Source of the DNA: Ascidia mentula
Lineage: Eukaryota; Chordata; Ascidiacea; Phlebobranchia; Ascidiidae
DNA: 64,000 nt
Assembly: GCA_947561715.1 (NCBI GenBank)
Contig: OX387203.1
Coordinates: forward strand, 496,001 to 560,000
Direction: 5' to 3'
Shown here: piece by piece, positions 1 through 11,261 of the stretch
Numbering within the stretch: the first letter of the stretch is position 1
Layout of the letters: the number at the start of each line of letters is the position of its first letter
Made by a program: the position numbers and the translations under genes
The notes under the pieces: model-generated
Told to the model about the DNA's origin: nothing
The model's input: only the letters and a program-made list of their open reading frames with translations
Database searches by the model: none

Positions 1-2159
1 GTTTACAGTCTGCCAGTGGCAGATCTATGGGGGTTGGTGTCAGAACACTCCTCAGCATTTTGGCACATTGTTTTAAGGGGTGTGAAAGTGCGGTTAATTT
101 CAAGGATTTCAATAATTAGCTACTGTAACCGAAAACCCGCCCATATTTTTTCTCGATAACTGTTTATTAAATATTTCACAAGGATGTTGTCACCTGACAA
201 GCTCTTGTTTATTTCCTGAAGTAACGAGACCAATTTCCTTCATTTTCTGCCTTAGGACTTTTGTTGAAAGAAGGTTGTACGCAAGTTTTGTGATTGGAGG
301 GTTGTTACTGAAGAAAAATCAGTTTATATGCTGATATAAACGTGTAATTTGAAGACCCTAATAATTACAGTTTTTGACGCTTTGGAGTGTTCTGTCTCAG
401 AGACTTTTTCTTTTCTTCTCGGGCCAAGCAGTTGTCAAGGTGAGAGTTCATCTTTGTACAAACTACAGGAAGTCCACAAACGGGACAGTCTGCCTTTGTG
501 TCTGAGAACAAAATGTTTTATGTTATGCAAAAATATTTTGAACACCAGGAATAAACTTAAAACTACTTGAATTTGAAGTGTTGCAAATTTAAACAGCTTT
601 TTTAGACTTTAATCAAAACAGAAACATTCAGAATACAAAAAGGTTGACTCGTATTACATTTAAAACTCATTACATCATCAGTTGAATAGACATGTCTAGG
701 TTTTCTGCAATATGGGCCAGGCTTTTTGTTCTCAGAATTATGAGTAAATTTGTGAATAGAGTTCCAAAGCAATAAAACAGATATATTTAATCATTTATTA
801 CCTGTAATGCTGTTGGGGCTTTCAACTCCACTCGTTTCAGCTGAAGTTGAAGCTTTAAAGCTGGTTTGTTCTTCGTCATTAGTTTGGAGCTCAGAATTAA
901 ACAATTCTTTGCTTGTGGAGGAAATGTCAGCCAAGCTGAATCCTTGTGATTGGGTGTAAAAGTCTTTTAAACCCAGTGAAAATTCAGGTGTGCTTTCCAC
1001 AATAGTAATATCAGCCTGTGGTAAGCTTGGACTGTTTTGTTTGTCGTTTACATCAATGCTGGATGTCATTGAGTTGTCTTGGTACAAAGGGATCCTGTCT
1101 GTCTGTACTTGCTTCGTAAGCAGTGTTGATTTTGCCTTTAATAATGACAAAGAAAACTAATGTTAAAAAAATAAATAAATTATGGTCCAATGATGGTTGT
1201 TGAGAAAAATCGGTTCAAATAATTTCAATTTCACTTATCAATAAACTAGAAATGCCTGACAATAAAAATGAAATAACCACTTACATTAATGGGGGTGTCC
1301 CTTTTCTCATTTTCCTTCCAAGTGATTTGATTTACATGATCTCTGCAACATTATGTGTGGTAAGATCAGGTCCCACTTCCAAACCACAAGAATTAACATT
1401 ACCTTAAATACAAACAAAATACCAAACCAGCTTGCCTGCATCTTACATTGAAAATGATTGTAGTACAAAAATCAAACCATCTGTATCATGGAATTCTTAA
1501 CTATTGCATTGGCTATTTTGTTTGTATTTAAGATTTTCAAAACTGTCAGTTACGTTCCTAACATTACCTTAGCTCATTAAACCTGACCAAAAGTCCATCA
1601 ATAATCCAGTTTGGACACAAGTTGCCTTGTGTTGTGTCCTTGCAATAAAAACCATAATTAATAAAAATGAGGCAGATGAAAAGAAATTACTTACAATTCC
1701 ACAAATGGGACATTCCTGCTTGATTGAAAGATATCGACGAATACACAAGGAACAGACTGCAAAAAATTGTGTTGCAGTAATTAAATCATTACAATAAATA
1801 TTAAAGAGTTTTATTAAAAAAGTATATTAAAGAGTTATATGCAGAAACAAAAAGCATTTCTCATTAATTCACCACATTTTGGAACTAAGTGTTAATCTCT
1901 CAAATTTATTTCATACAGATTGAAGTAAAGTCACTTTTCCTATTGGTTAAAAACAAATTAATATGTTAGTAGTCTGGAAAGAAATAACAATCTTACCATT
2001 CTGGTCTACTTACAGTTATGGGAACATGTAACAATAACTACAGGAATTTTAAACGGTTCTTTGCAAATTGGACAGCAAAGTGATTCATCTATCAGCTGAA
2101 GTAAAATATAGCAACAGTGTTAAACTACTTACATCATTTATACCTAATACATTCATCAT
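1..2159 (-). CDS. RAD18: RAD18 E3 ubiquitin ligase, 5' part (continues off left edge)
   Basis: Nuclear RING E3 ligase that, with RAD6, monoubiquitinates PCNA at stalled replication forks (family knowledge). Exons read: 2133-2159 (ATG at 2157-2159), 2014-2095, 1695-1756, 1568-1638, 1285-1342, 802-1156, 369-501, 194-307, and a partial exon ending at 7. All junctions from exon 1 to the SAP exon close in phase. Residues ~10-55 form the RING (CCPIC...CSHNFCSLC...CPIC). The exon at 369-501 carries a UBZ4 zinc finger (CPVC...HLDNC followed by LAREEKKKSLR). The exon at 194-307 carries the SAP helix pair (YNLLS...MKEIGL...GNKQEL). The 355-nt exon is a polar linker. About 300 residues are visible, against 495 in human. 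The RAD6-binding region should lie left of the window. The acceptor of the leftmost exon is unresolved. Confidence 0.93.
194..501 (-). other. RAD18: RAD18 UBZ4 and SAP exons
   Basis: The UBZ4 exon (369-501) has the C-x2-C...H-x3-C ubiquitin-binding zinc-finger pattern in the order known for RAD18. The SAP exon (194-307) follows with phase 2 to 1 closure. The order RING, linker, UBZ4, SAP is diagnostic of RAD18. Confidence 0.92.
641..752. repeat. Dispersed repeat copy in a RAD18 intron
   Basis: This stretch (CATCAGTT ... GTTTTCTGCA ... TGGGCCAGGCTTTTTGTTCTCAGAAT) resembles 55508-55617 (CATCAGTT ... GTTTTCAGCACTGTGGGCCGGCTTATTTATTCTCAGAAT) with the same order and spacing of blocks. It is probably a member of a genomic repeat family. 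Ends and class are undefined. Confidence 0.5.
1695..2095 (-). other. RAD18: RAD18 RING-finger exons
   Basis: Two exons (2014-2095 and 1695-1756) split the RING. The first ends AAC-T and the second starts TC, rebuilding the Phe of SHNFCSLCIRR, which matches the vertebrate RAD18 core SHNYCSLCIRK. This phase-perfect join is the strongest evidence for the gene's identity. Confidence 0.93.
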
Positions 2160-4053
2160 ACCTTTAAACAGGTTAAAATGTTGGTATTCATGGCAAGTGC
2201 TCATTTGCAACTTGATGGGGATATTTTAAACTGTTAGCAATTACCAGTCATTCTTCTCACTAAAATCAACCGGATGTTCTATGCAACATAAACCGTCGCA
2301 AAACCAAATATACAAAATATATGTTAAGCATAATCACTACAACAGCGTTCTTACACATGACAATATTATTAAACAAAAAAAGCGTCCTAAAAATTTACCT
2401 CTAGGGAATTTTTTTGGTAAAATCACATGGTTGCGCAAAAGCGTCGAGTTTTTTCCTGAATAACCAAGAAAATATATTTAGTGCATTTGTTACTTTGGAT
2501 ATATAATGTCATTTACGCCTCATAGGTGATAAATTAAGGAAACATAATTTTATAGCAAGCAAACTTGACAAAAAGCGCAAAAAGGTGTTGTTTTCTGATT
2601 AATACTGGAGTTGAAGTTGTATTCGTATCTCTACAAAATCGTTTTCTGGGAAAACTGTTCAAAATAAAAAGTTTTGATTAATATACGTTCTCAAACAGGA
2701 AACATGCAAAGAAGACAAGCAAAGGAAACAGGAAAAAGATTTGTCGTAGAAGCATTCCAAGCAGTTGCTTGTAGCCAGATTGTAAAGTGAATTTACTTCG
2801 CGGGAATGTCTATAAGGTTCTTACATTTAGTTATTTTGTGACCAAATGAAAGCAGAGTGAAATCGCGAAAGACTGAAAATGGTGAAAACCAAATCAAAGC
2901 GCAGTTTTTGTTTCCTATTGAAAGCAGTTACTTGAGGTAATCTTCTAGATCTCCTTGAAATTTTGTCGCAAGCACCCCGGGGAAAGAAAAAGAAACTCCT
3001 ATAGGTCGCAGTTATGTGGTTGTTGTGCTTCTGTCCCCCACAGTGTATGTGTGTAGTTGTGTGGTTGGAATGGACAAGGCGTTGCTGGATTGCTTTCAGA
3101 TTACAGGAAATTATTCTTTTCCATTAATTGTTTGACGCGTTCCCAAGCATTATAAGCCCTGCGTTTGGTTTTATCTGAACAAAATATTATTACTTTGCGA
3201 AGCGTAACCAAAAGATGTATCTGTGAAATAAATTAACTGCAGAAAGACAGCGTACCTTGGCTGCCATGCATGCAAACTATTGAGCGTACATTTGTCACAA
3301 CAGTTTTCTACAGCCAACAACAATATTATTTCGGAGTAATTGTCGTTCAAACCAAATTCAGTATGTGTGGGCAATAGAAATTAGATCCGCTCTCAGTTGC
3401 AGAACGTTTCCTCAAGCGGAAAAGCAACTCCAGATGAGAAAATTCTTGGACCAGACAGCTTGACGTATGTTAAGCTGGCGTGTTTCCGCCTTGCGCGAAT
3501 TACTCAGTGTTCAGCATTTTGTCGCAACATTTTAGATTGACAATTTCTCAACAGTTGTTTGCATCCTGTATAAAACCAACGGGAAGCACAAGCTATAGGG
3601 TAACCGTACGTCAGCATTTTCTTTTGCATATATCGGATTTTAGTGTTGAAATCTTCGTCGAGAAATGTCAGAAATTGAGGGTTTTGAAAAGTTTTTACGT
3701 TTTGCTACATTAAAAGTTTCCAAAATAGGGAATCTCGCGACGTGCTGGTCTGTACAAAAGTCATCATTTTTCTCACGCAAAATCAAGTTATTAAGTAATG
3801 TCATTGCAAAACGACTTCAATGATTGGTAACTGTTATTAATCAGCTCTCTAGGATTGAAACCCGGCAGATATGATAACCATATATAGACTTGGCAAGGCT
3901 TAAAATAATACCACTAATGTGTGGGCAGTTCCACGTTTTATATTAACCTTCGGCAAGTATTAAGCGCCTGTCCATCAGCAAGTATAGTAGTGATGACTTG
4001 TGCGTAAACCGTGCCTCTTATTCTCAGACAGGTTGCCATCAATACGTGTAGAA
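2160..4053. other. Intergenic region between RAD18 and the NHL gene
   Basis: The two flanking genes are divergently transcribed, so both promoters should lie here. Small ORFs on both strands lack homology or splice support. A TATATA stretch sits near 3881-3886, about 170 bp before the NHL-gene ATG. I recognise no other gene, RNA or repeat. Confidence 0.5.
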
Positions 4054-6102
4054 ATGTCAGTTGCCATAGTAATAGCAGTCACGTGCTGCCTGTTGATTTC
4101 TGTGACGTCAGGAATGGAAGGAATTGTCACAACCGTAGCGGGCGGGGGATTTCCCCATATTGGTCACGTGGACACGTGCACGGAAGGACCAACGTCAGTC
4201 GACGGAACTCTTGGACAATCGCGGTATTGTGACGTCAGACTATGTGTTTAAGATGTAGAATATTGCGTACAAATAGTCAAGATTATAATAATATTTCTGT
4301 GCGATTTTATTTGGTGCAGGTTTAATTATCCTTGGGGAATTGCCTTTGACCGGAAGCGGAAGTCGCTCTACGTCGCCGATTGCGGATGTCCGGAGGTGAC
4401 CGGAAGTAACGACAGAATTCGTAAAATCGATATGAAATCTGACATGGCCACAACCATAGCTGGCTCAACTCAAGGGTGAGATCAATAATTCGCTACAATT
4501 CCCTTTAATTTCCATTTAACCTTTGTATTGTAATCTAAGCATGGTCGTGTTATCAGGTACAAAGACGGAGAAGGGACGGATGCCAACTTTTTCCACTCAG
4601 CTGGAATGGTGATGAACTCTGATGAAAACAAGCTCTTTGTCGCCGATAGTGGCAACAACGTAATCAGGGTTATAGATATTTTCACCAACCTGGTGACGAC
4701 TTTCGCTGGAAATGGAAATTCCGGCCATGTGGATAATGTTCCTGCAAAAGCTCTGTAAGCACCTCAAGCTTTTAATTTGATCATACATAATTAATGCTGG
4801 TGGTAAATTGTATTTTCATTATAAAACATGATAAAATAACAGTTAACAAACTTGGAATGGAAAGTTGGAAAGTTTTCTAACAATTTTGATATCGCCCAAC
4901 GTAATCTGTTATTCAGTTTCAACAATCCACAAGGCCTGGCGATCGCACCTTCAAAAAACGCACTGTACGCTGCCGACACGGATAATCATGCAATCCGCTT
5001 AATTCCTTTGGTGAGGACCAAAAAAACCGTCACAATCACTGGTGGTCCGGATATGGAAGGGTTACAGGACGGCCCGCTCGCTACAGCGAAATGGAAGCAT
5101 CCCACCAGTCTTGTTTATGACGCCATCGATGACGTCATGTACGTTTCCGATCACTACAACCACGCGATACGCTTGATCGACTACAAGAAGGGCACTGTTA
5201 AAACGTTGCTTGGCAACGGAAAGGCGGGGTCGATCTCCGAGAGGAAGGTGGCGTACAGGTGAGTTTGAACCAATCAGAGCTTCGCGCAGATTACGATAAA
5301 ATACTTGTGCAACCACAACCCGCATATTTTCGTCTCGTGCATAAAAAAAGAAAGGAAAGCGGTCACTTCGCTGTAAAAACCAGAAGCAAGTTGTAGATTT
5401 GGCTCAAGTTTTTGCTTAACTTCCGCTTTTTGACCACACCGGGATTCGAACCCATGTTATTTAGACCGGAAATCCCGATAACGTTTTCATCTTGGAATAT
5501 TGATCGGTCGTCCACCAAATTTCCTCAAACAAATATGAATACTATGCCGTGTGCTCTTGTGCGCTACTAACGTTAAGAATATATCTAGAAGGTCACCGCA
5601 TGCTGCTGCACTTCACTACCCTGAGGGCCTGGCGTTGGATCGGGACAACAAAGTGCTTTACATCGTCGAGTTCGGGAACAATTGCATCAGCATGTTGTCA
5701 CTAAGAGACTTCTCCCTGGACGTCCTGGCCGGTGGAATCAGCTATGGAACCCGCGACGCCGTGGGTCTCGATGCTCAATTTTATCACCCCACACACATCG
5801 TATTCGATGACGTCAACAAGATGTTATACGTCACTGACCAGTATAATCACCGCGTGAGGGCGGTAACAAGTCTTGGGAATCGCCAATCGGCGAGTTCTGG
5901 AAAAATGAAAATCCAGCATTTGGCAAAAGTCGACGCTTATCGTGATTTGGTTGTTCATAGTAGTTCTGCATTGTTTGGCTTTGTTTACGTCACAATAGTA
6001 TTGTTGTTTGGTATCATTCTGTATTGCACGCGTAGAAGGTGGATCGCGTTCATCAAAGTGAAATACGCGATTTACAACAAAAACGAACAACTCCGATTCT
6101 AG
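4054..6102 (+). CDS. NHL-repeat type I membrane protein
   Basis: Five exons, all closing in phase: 4054-4223, 4320-4475, 4557-4754, 4917-5258, 5592-6102 (458 residues). The ATG at 4054 starts a signal peptide (MSVAIVIAVTCCLLISVTSG). An earlier in-frame GTG is not a start. The body holds NHL-type beta-propeller repeats: P-x-G-I/L-A-x-D/S, then LYVADxxNxxIRxI, then TxAGxxxxG. Copies begin near FNYPWGIAFD, FNNPQGLAIA, HYPEGLALD and the YVSDHYNHAIRLID and YVTDQYNHRVRAV segments. The last exon ends in a membrane helix (LFGFVYVTIVLLFGIILYC) and a short basic tail. NHL propellers bind protein, RNA or sugar ligands; with the signal peptide this one should face outside or a lumen. The last intron has a perfect TACTAAC branch site. 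No ortholog name can be assigned. Confidence 0.9.
5442..5452 (-). repeat. tRNA B-box-like motif in NHL-gene intron 4 (possible SINE)
   Basis: On the minus strand this reads GGTTCGAATCC, the internal Pol III B box. No full cloverleaf or clear A box is seen, so a tRNA-derived SINE remnant is more likely than a tRNA gene. Confidence 0.3.
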
Positions 6103-6863
6103 AACGATCGCCATTTCTTTGTTTTTCGCCAAAGTTTCCCAGTTTTGAAATCGAAACAAGATTGCCGGCGTCATTCGTGATTTATATTTTCCTGTTTGTT
6201 CCAAACGGATTTTCAGGAAGCTTAAACGACTCGAATAGTTTCCTGTATTCAAGCGCATGGCTCGGGTTGAACTGTTGCAGCCCGGGTTAAGCGTATGGCC
6301 TGCAGGGTTGCACTGTTGAACAAACAACGAGGGTCTGAAGTTCAACATGCAGGGCAAGAGTCGGTAGACAGGGGGTGATTTATAATATAGGGTCATGTGG
6401 GTTCATCCATGGCAGTGAACGCAAAGCAGCATATGATAGCAACATATGATGACGTAACAAACACATTAAAATATACAACTGCCGCGATTGTCAAAGTCCA
6501 TCATCTATTGCAGCAACTAGTTTCTCTTGCTAGCAATCGATTACAACAATTAAACGAGATGCAGGGACTTCTGTTTTCTACCAACAAAATTCCATGCAAT
6601 TTCACATGGTCGGCTTTCAAGGTTTCGTATTTTCAGCACTACAGGAAACTCATATGGGCAATTGCAGGCAATCAATGAAACACGAGATGATTTCATGTGA
6701 TTTCGGAAACAAGGTTGCGATTTGCAGAAGTTCTTTCCATATATGGGGCGAACCGGTACGACTTTTTTTGTGTTTTCGCGTTGATTTCTTTAAATGGTGG
6801 AAGGGTAGGTCACCAAACCATTAGTTGGTGATTGTCTTCTATCTGTGACGAAACAAAGCAACG
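6103..6863. other. Intergenic gap between NHL and transferrin genes
   Basis: Holds the NHL 3' UTR and the transferrin promoter. An ORF of 93 codons at 6397-6678 begins at GTG and shows no recognisable domain. Nothing else is supported. Confidence 0.5.
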
Positions 6864-8896
6864 ATGAAGTTCCTGTGTTTGATCACACTGGCATTTATTT
6901 GTGGTGGGTTAATGTTTAAACTACAGTACATGTTTTTCATAAACATATATGGAAGAAGAAGCTACAAACCTTATGTGATGCTACTATTGTTATAATATGT
7001 AATTATTGGAAAACGTGGCAAATAAATGATAATTGTCGTTGTTGGACGGCACATAATTAATTTCTTCGTTCCAGACATTTCTTCTGCATATCGATGGTGC
7101 TGCAAATCCAACGCAGAATTTGAAAAATGCCGGACATTTCGTTTTCATAGAGTCCGGGGACAAATTGTCTTTAAGTTCGATTGCGTGCTTGGAGAAGGAA
7201 CACACGACTGCATGATTAAAATTGAGGTATTTGACCGTTTGTTTCATCAACAAAATTATTTTCTTACACCAACAAATTTTGAACAGAATAATCAGGCAGA
7301 CGTTATCGATCTTGACGGCGGTGACGTATTTGCATATCGTGATGTAATCAATGTTGTTGCAGCGGAAGATTATGGAAATGGCGGTAAGTAAAGGACAGCA
7401 TTCTGCTATTTTGTCATTTGATTTTATAACTGGACGTTAGCACATGTATTGTAATGCATATAAATGTGTGTGTATACATCAAGTCTTTAAAGCGAAACTT
7501 GTTACGTTGCTTTCAATGTGTGAGGTCAACAAAAAGAACAGAAAACAAATATTTATCATCCAGACGCAAGTTATTATGCGGTTGCTGTGGCGAAAATGAC
7601 TGCCCGAGAAAATTTGACCTTGGACAACCTTGGCGGCGCTAAAACATGTCATACAGGAGTTGGTAAGACCGCTGGTTGGAATATGCCAATCGGATGGCTT
7701 TATAGAAATCAACATGATCCTGGTGAGTACTTTTTACCACATCGGGGTTTGAAAAATATTAATGTTTTTTAATTGTTTTTCATTCAGTTGTTAAAAAGTT
7801 TCAACTCAATAAATAGAATCTGGGGCGAAAACCGTATGTGTTTGAAATCGTATTTATGTTTTAGCTCTCTTCAATGCTAGCTGCGCCCCTGGAGCGAACG
7901 TAGCCACTTACCAAACACTTCTGCCTGATAGCGAATTCTCCAAATGGTGCAAACTATGCGTCGGTGATACAAAAGGTGGTCACGTGTGCGAACGTGACCA
8001 AGACGAACGTTACTATGGTTACGACGGTGCACTGAGGTACAATTAACGGTGTTAAGGTTTTTAAGTTTTTAGGCTGGTGAATGACGTAATCACAAGACCC
8101 CCTGTGAAAACTTTACACTTTTTGGATGTTGTACCTTATTTTAATACCCGCGAGTTAATCCCAGGTGCCTGCAAGACGGCAAGGGCGAGGTTGCGTTTGT
8201 CAGCCATCTCGCCGCCCTCAAAGCACAACACAGGAGTGAATACAAGCTGCTTTGCCCGGGGAACCCCAAAAGGTGAGAGTTCTGCGGTTTGTTTGTGTTT
8301 TTTCAAGTGCTTTTTTTCGATATGATTAAATCGGGGCCTGCCCATGTAAAGAGGCACCGTAGTTGATCAGGGTGAATGTATTATATTTTTAAACTCTTGT
8401 TATTTTTCAGCGCGCATATCGAAGAATGGGCAGGTTGCACCATGGGGAAAGTACCGTCTCACGCTGTGGTGATGAGAAAACAAACGAGTGCCGACGATGC
8501 ATTAACTGTTTATCAAACTCTTAACAATGCACAGGTAATCTTGGAATGTTGTAAAAGCAAGACCTTTTTATCAGCTTTTGTGTTACCGAAACCTCTGGCC
8601 AAATTATTCAAGATATTGAATTTCCTGTTTTTGAATTGTAATCTATGTTAATAATATGCTTTCTTGGAGTATAAACCACCATGGAAAATTATTCAACACG
8701 AATATTTATGTGCTAGAGAGCCCTTGGTACTCTTTTCACAACATTCGGAGGAAAAAACCTGCTCTGGGGTTCGAAGATGATCAAATTCATGAACACGGGG
8801 ATAGTGGATCCGGTTGAGTTTGTGGGCCACGAATATTTCTGCAACATTTACGCTCTGCAAAACCCTAACCACCAAAACCACCCGGATTGCAACTAA
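6864..8896 (+). CDS. Monolobal transferrin (iron-binding, secreted)
   Basis: Eight exons, all in phase: 6864-6903, 7075-7226, 7287-7383, 7564-7722, 7865-8036, 8165-8272, 8411-8534, 8717-8896; 343 residues, one lobe. Exon 1 is a signal peptide ([14 protein letters not shown]). Family ligands can be placed: Asp in DVIDLDGGD (like Asp63 of human N-lobe), Tyr in DASYYAVAV (Tyr95), Tyr in [11 protein letters not shown] (Tyr188), His in VPSHAVV (His249). The anion site is [10 protein letters not shown], with Lys where human has Arg124. The last exon matches the lobe's end ([14 protein letters not shown]...[12 protein letters not shown]). It stops after one lobe, so this is not a truncated bilobal protein. 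Ciona is known to carry a monolobal transferrin (nicaTf); that this is the same locus is my inference. No GPI signal is seen, unlike melanotransferrin. Confidence 0.93.
7227..7286 (+). other. 60-nt stop-free intron in the transferrin gene
   Basis: GTATTT...GAACAG interrupts the codons between ...CMIKIE and NNQAD.... It is exactly 60 nt and open in frame, so retention would add 20 residues. Removal restores the family alignment ([17 protein letters not shown] against human DCIRAIAANEADAVTLD). Confidence 0.8.
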
Positions 8897-9011
8897 AATG
8901 GTTTTTTACGTTTGTGCTCGCCATGGAAAACCCATATCACGACTTTTCATCAGTCTTTTTTAATGTGTTGTTGGTTAACTTGTCAATAACTTTAATCTTA
9001 TATAACTTTAA

Positions 9012-9145
9012 TATAATCACTCATGCAGTAAAGTTTTTGTGAGTAATCTATAATCACTCATGCAGTAAAGTTTTTGTGAGTAATCTATAATCACTCATGC
9101 AGTAAAGTTTTTGTGAGTAATCTATAATCACTCATGCAGTAAAGT
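9012..9145. repeat. 37-bp tandem repeat, about 3.6 units
   Basis: Units at 9012-9048, 9049-9085 and 9086-9122 are essentially identical (TATAATCACTCATGCAG...GAGTAATC), followed by a partial fourth. The near identity points to recent expansion. Confidence 0.93.
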
Positions 9146-10518
9146 GTTTTTCGCTAGCTTAAGGGCAGTGTAGTGTTTTCAAATTCAGTTCACACCCTCC
9201 GCTGGCTTTTCCTCTTATATCTGACCATTGTTCGCTTTTGCGACTGTTGTGCCTGGCATTCTATTCTTTATGCTTGCTGCGTCATCTTCAAAAGAATAAA
9301 ATTTTACATACAATTTGTAGTGCGGTAAAATGCAAGATGTAAAAATACTTTTACGTCTACGGTTATTAGCGGTTACACTATTCACCAATAGGTAAATTTT
9401 TGCGCTTTTCATTAGGACGACTGAAAAGTGATTATAACTTTTTTTTACGAATACCTTTCTTCGCATAATTTTTTTTTAATTATTTTCATGACGTTTAACG
9501 AAGCGTGACAAAATCAGCCAATCACAGGTGTTTCTAAAATTGCCCGCTTTGAGCGAAGAAGTTTCGAGAAAAGTTTGTTTGTGTTTGAACTAAATTTGGA
9601 AAAATTGAAACAAAGTTTAGTGACAGTTGTGAATATCATAAAGTGTTGCAATTTTTCAGGAAATTTAGCAGCGTGGAATAAACCGTAAGTATTTTGACCC
9701 TTTAACCTTCTCAAGGCATAATAATAACCAAGATTTTTACCTGTCTAGCATCAAATACATAACTGTTACCTCACTAAACCTGCAGGGACGTCACGAAAAA
9801 TAACATTGAATAACAAAGATTTAATGCAAATCCATTTGTTTAAAAAAAAATTGGAATTGGTCCGTGTCGCAAGACCAAGTAAAGGTGTAGCGTGCAAATG
9901 ATGCCTTTAGCATGATCCACGCAATCAGTTTGTCTGGCTTTTAGCAGTTCGTCGAAGGTTACAGGGCTGCAGACGCCTCTAGTACTGGGCAGTGGAATTG
10001 TTTTTCAGCAGTAGGTTTGCTATTTTAGTTGGTTTGACTAAAATTCTTCGATAGCTTGCAGTTTTCCTGTTGCAATAGTCAGATAAACGTGTTGCTCTGA
10101 CGCAAAACTCTCTGATCAATACGTGTTTGTTTACGTAACAATAGTTTCTCGTTTTATCGAACTTTGTAGGCAGCAGTTGTTTGTAGCTGTGGTGTAAGGA
10201 ACGCATGTATTGCGACTAACTGCAGTGCAACCTCGTGTCAAGTATGATATTCTTCTCCAGACAAGTAAGTGTTAATCTCTATGTGTACAAGAAATCAGTG
10301 TAGTTGTTAAGGTTTAGAAAACCGTCCAAATCACGCCAAACGTAGTTATAGTTTTTGTTGTCAATAATTATGCATTTTCATTTCGAGTGCCGCCATATAT
10401 TCTTCCTGTGAATATTTGACGTTAAAACATTCTGCACGTTGGAATTCATTCCGACTGACCGAGCACTAATCGTTCTTTGTCTTAAACCAACCACCAACAT
10501 TTGGTACAAAATATATAT

Positions 10519-10524
10519 TTTATT
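10519..10524 (-). terminator. Poly(A) signal for receptor copy A
   Basis: AATAAA on the minus strand (TTTATT on plus), about 70 nt past the stop codon of the tail exon. Position fits a 3' UTR end; no cDNA support. Confidence 0.5.
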
Positions 10525-10590
10525 TGTGGGAGTTCGATTACAACCGTCACAAAAACGCAGAATTCACTGCAAGCATTAAAGTTTATGAGT

Positions 10591-11261
10591 TTATTTAGTT
10601 TCGTCATCATAATCAGTTTCGTAATCCGATTCGAACGATGACGAACTGATACTGCTTAAGCGTGACGTAGAGTTTCGTGACGTCAGAACTGTATTTTCGT
10701 ATGACGTAGTTCTTTTGTTTGTTACGTCATTAGGCAACCTTGCACTTGGACGAATTTGTGACGTCAACGATTGCTGTCTTGGGGCCGGTCTGGGTCTCAG
10801 TGACGTCGTGCGCGTCGGAATGAAAGGCGGAATTTCATGATTCGTGACGTTATTCGGCATGACGTCAGTTCTGATCGGATTGGTTCGGATGACTTCGGTT
10901 TTTGCAAGGTAGGGTCTTTTGGGTCTGTTTTGTGCTGCAGATCAGAGTTGTTAATATTTCATGATAAACTCCTAGTATGTTTTCACACAATTGACCAAGA
11001 ATCAATCGCATGATTTAAAAAAAAACGTTGCATGGCAACAGAAATGCGAAACCTTTGTTGCGCAGCCTGCTATGTATGGATTTATCATAAATATTTTCAC
11101 AGCATAACTGCCCTAGGAAGTGCATATTTTTTTGACGGTTGCATTATATGCGCGTAAGGCAAGGGTACTTCCACCAAACACCCTTGAGCAAACTTATCGG
11201 CACAATGAACTTACTTATGTATGGTTGTCCCTTGTCGCTTGGATCTCCAATCCCGTCATTA
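10591..11261 (-). other. Copy A cytoplasmic-tail exons
   Basis: Exon 31 (11215-11261, 47 nt) and exon 32 (10591-10934, 344 nt) join in phase to the TM exon. The tail is rich in Ser, Thr, Arg and Asn and ends with a Ser run and an acidic YETDYDDETK C-terminus. Neither exon exists in copy B: one is in its 351-bp deletion, the other lies outside the duplicated unit. Confidence 0.75.

Larger units (their letters stand above)
8897..10590. other. Intergenic region, transferrin to receptor copy A
   Basis: AT-rich, with only short ORFs of no recognisable family. Contains the 37-bp tandem repeat at 9012-9145 and, on the minus strand, the poly(A) signal of the receptor gene at 10519-10524. A CCAAT motif occurs near 9518. 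No gene supported. Confidence 0.5.

Noticed and set aside
791-1150. Stand-alone 119-codon ORF on the minus strand
   Set aside because: It is the linker exon of RAD18 (802-1156); its apparent start is a TTG and its end runs past a GTAATA donor.
6397-6678. 93-codon ORF between NHL and transferrin genes
   Set aside because: GTG start, no motif, no splice context; most likely chance.
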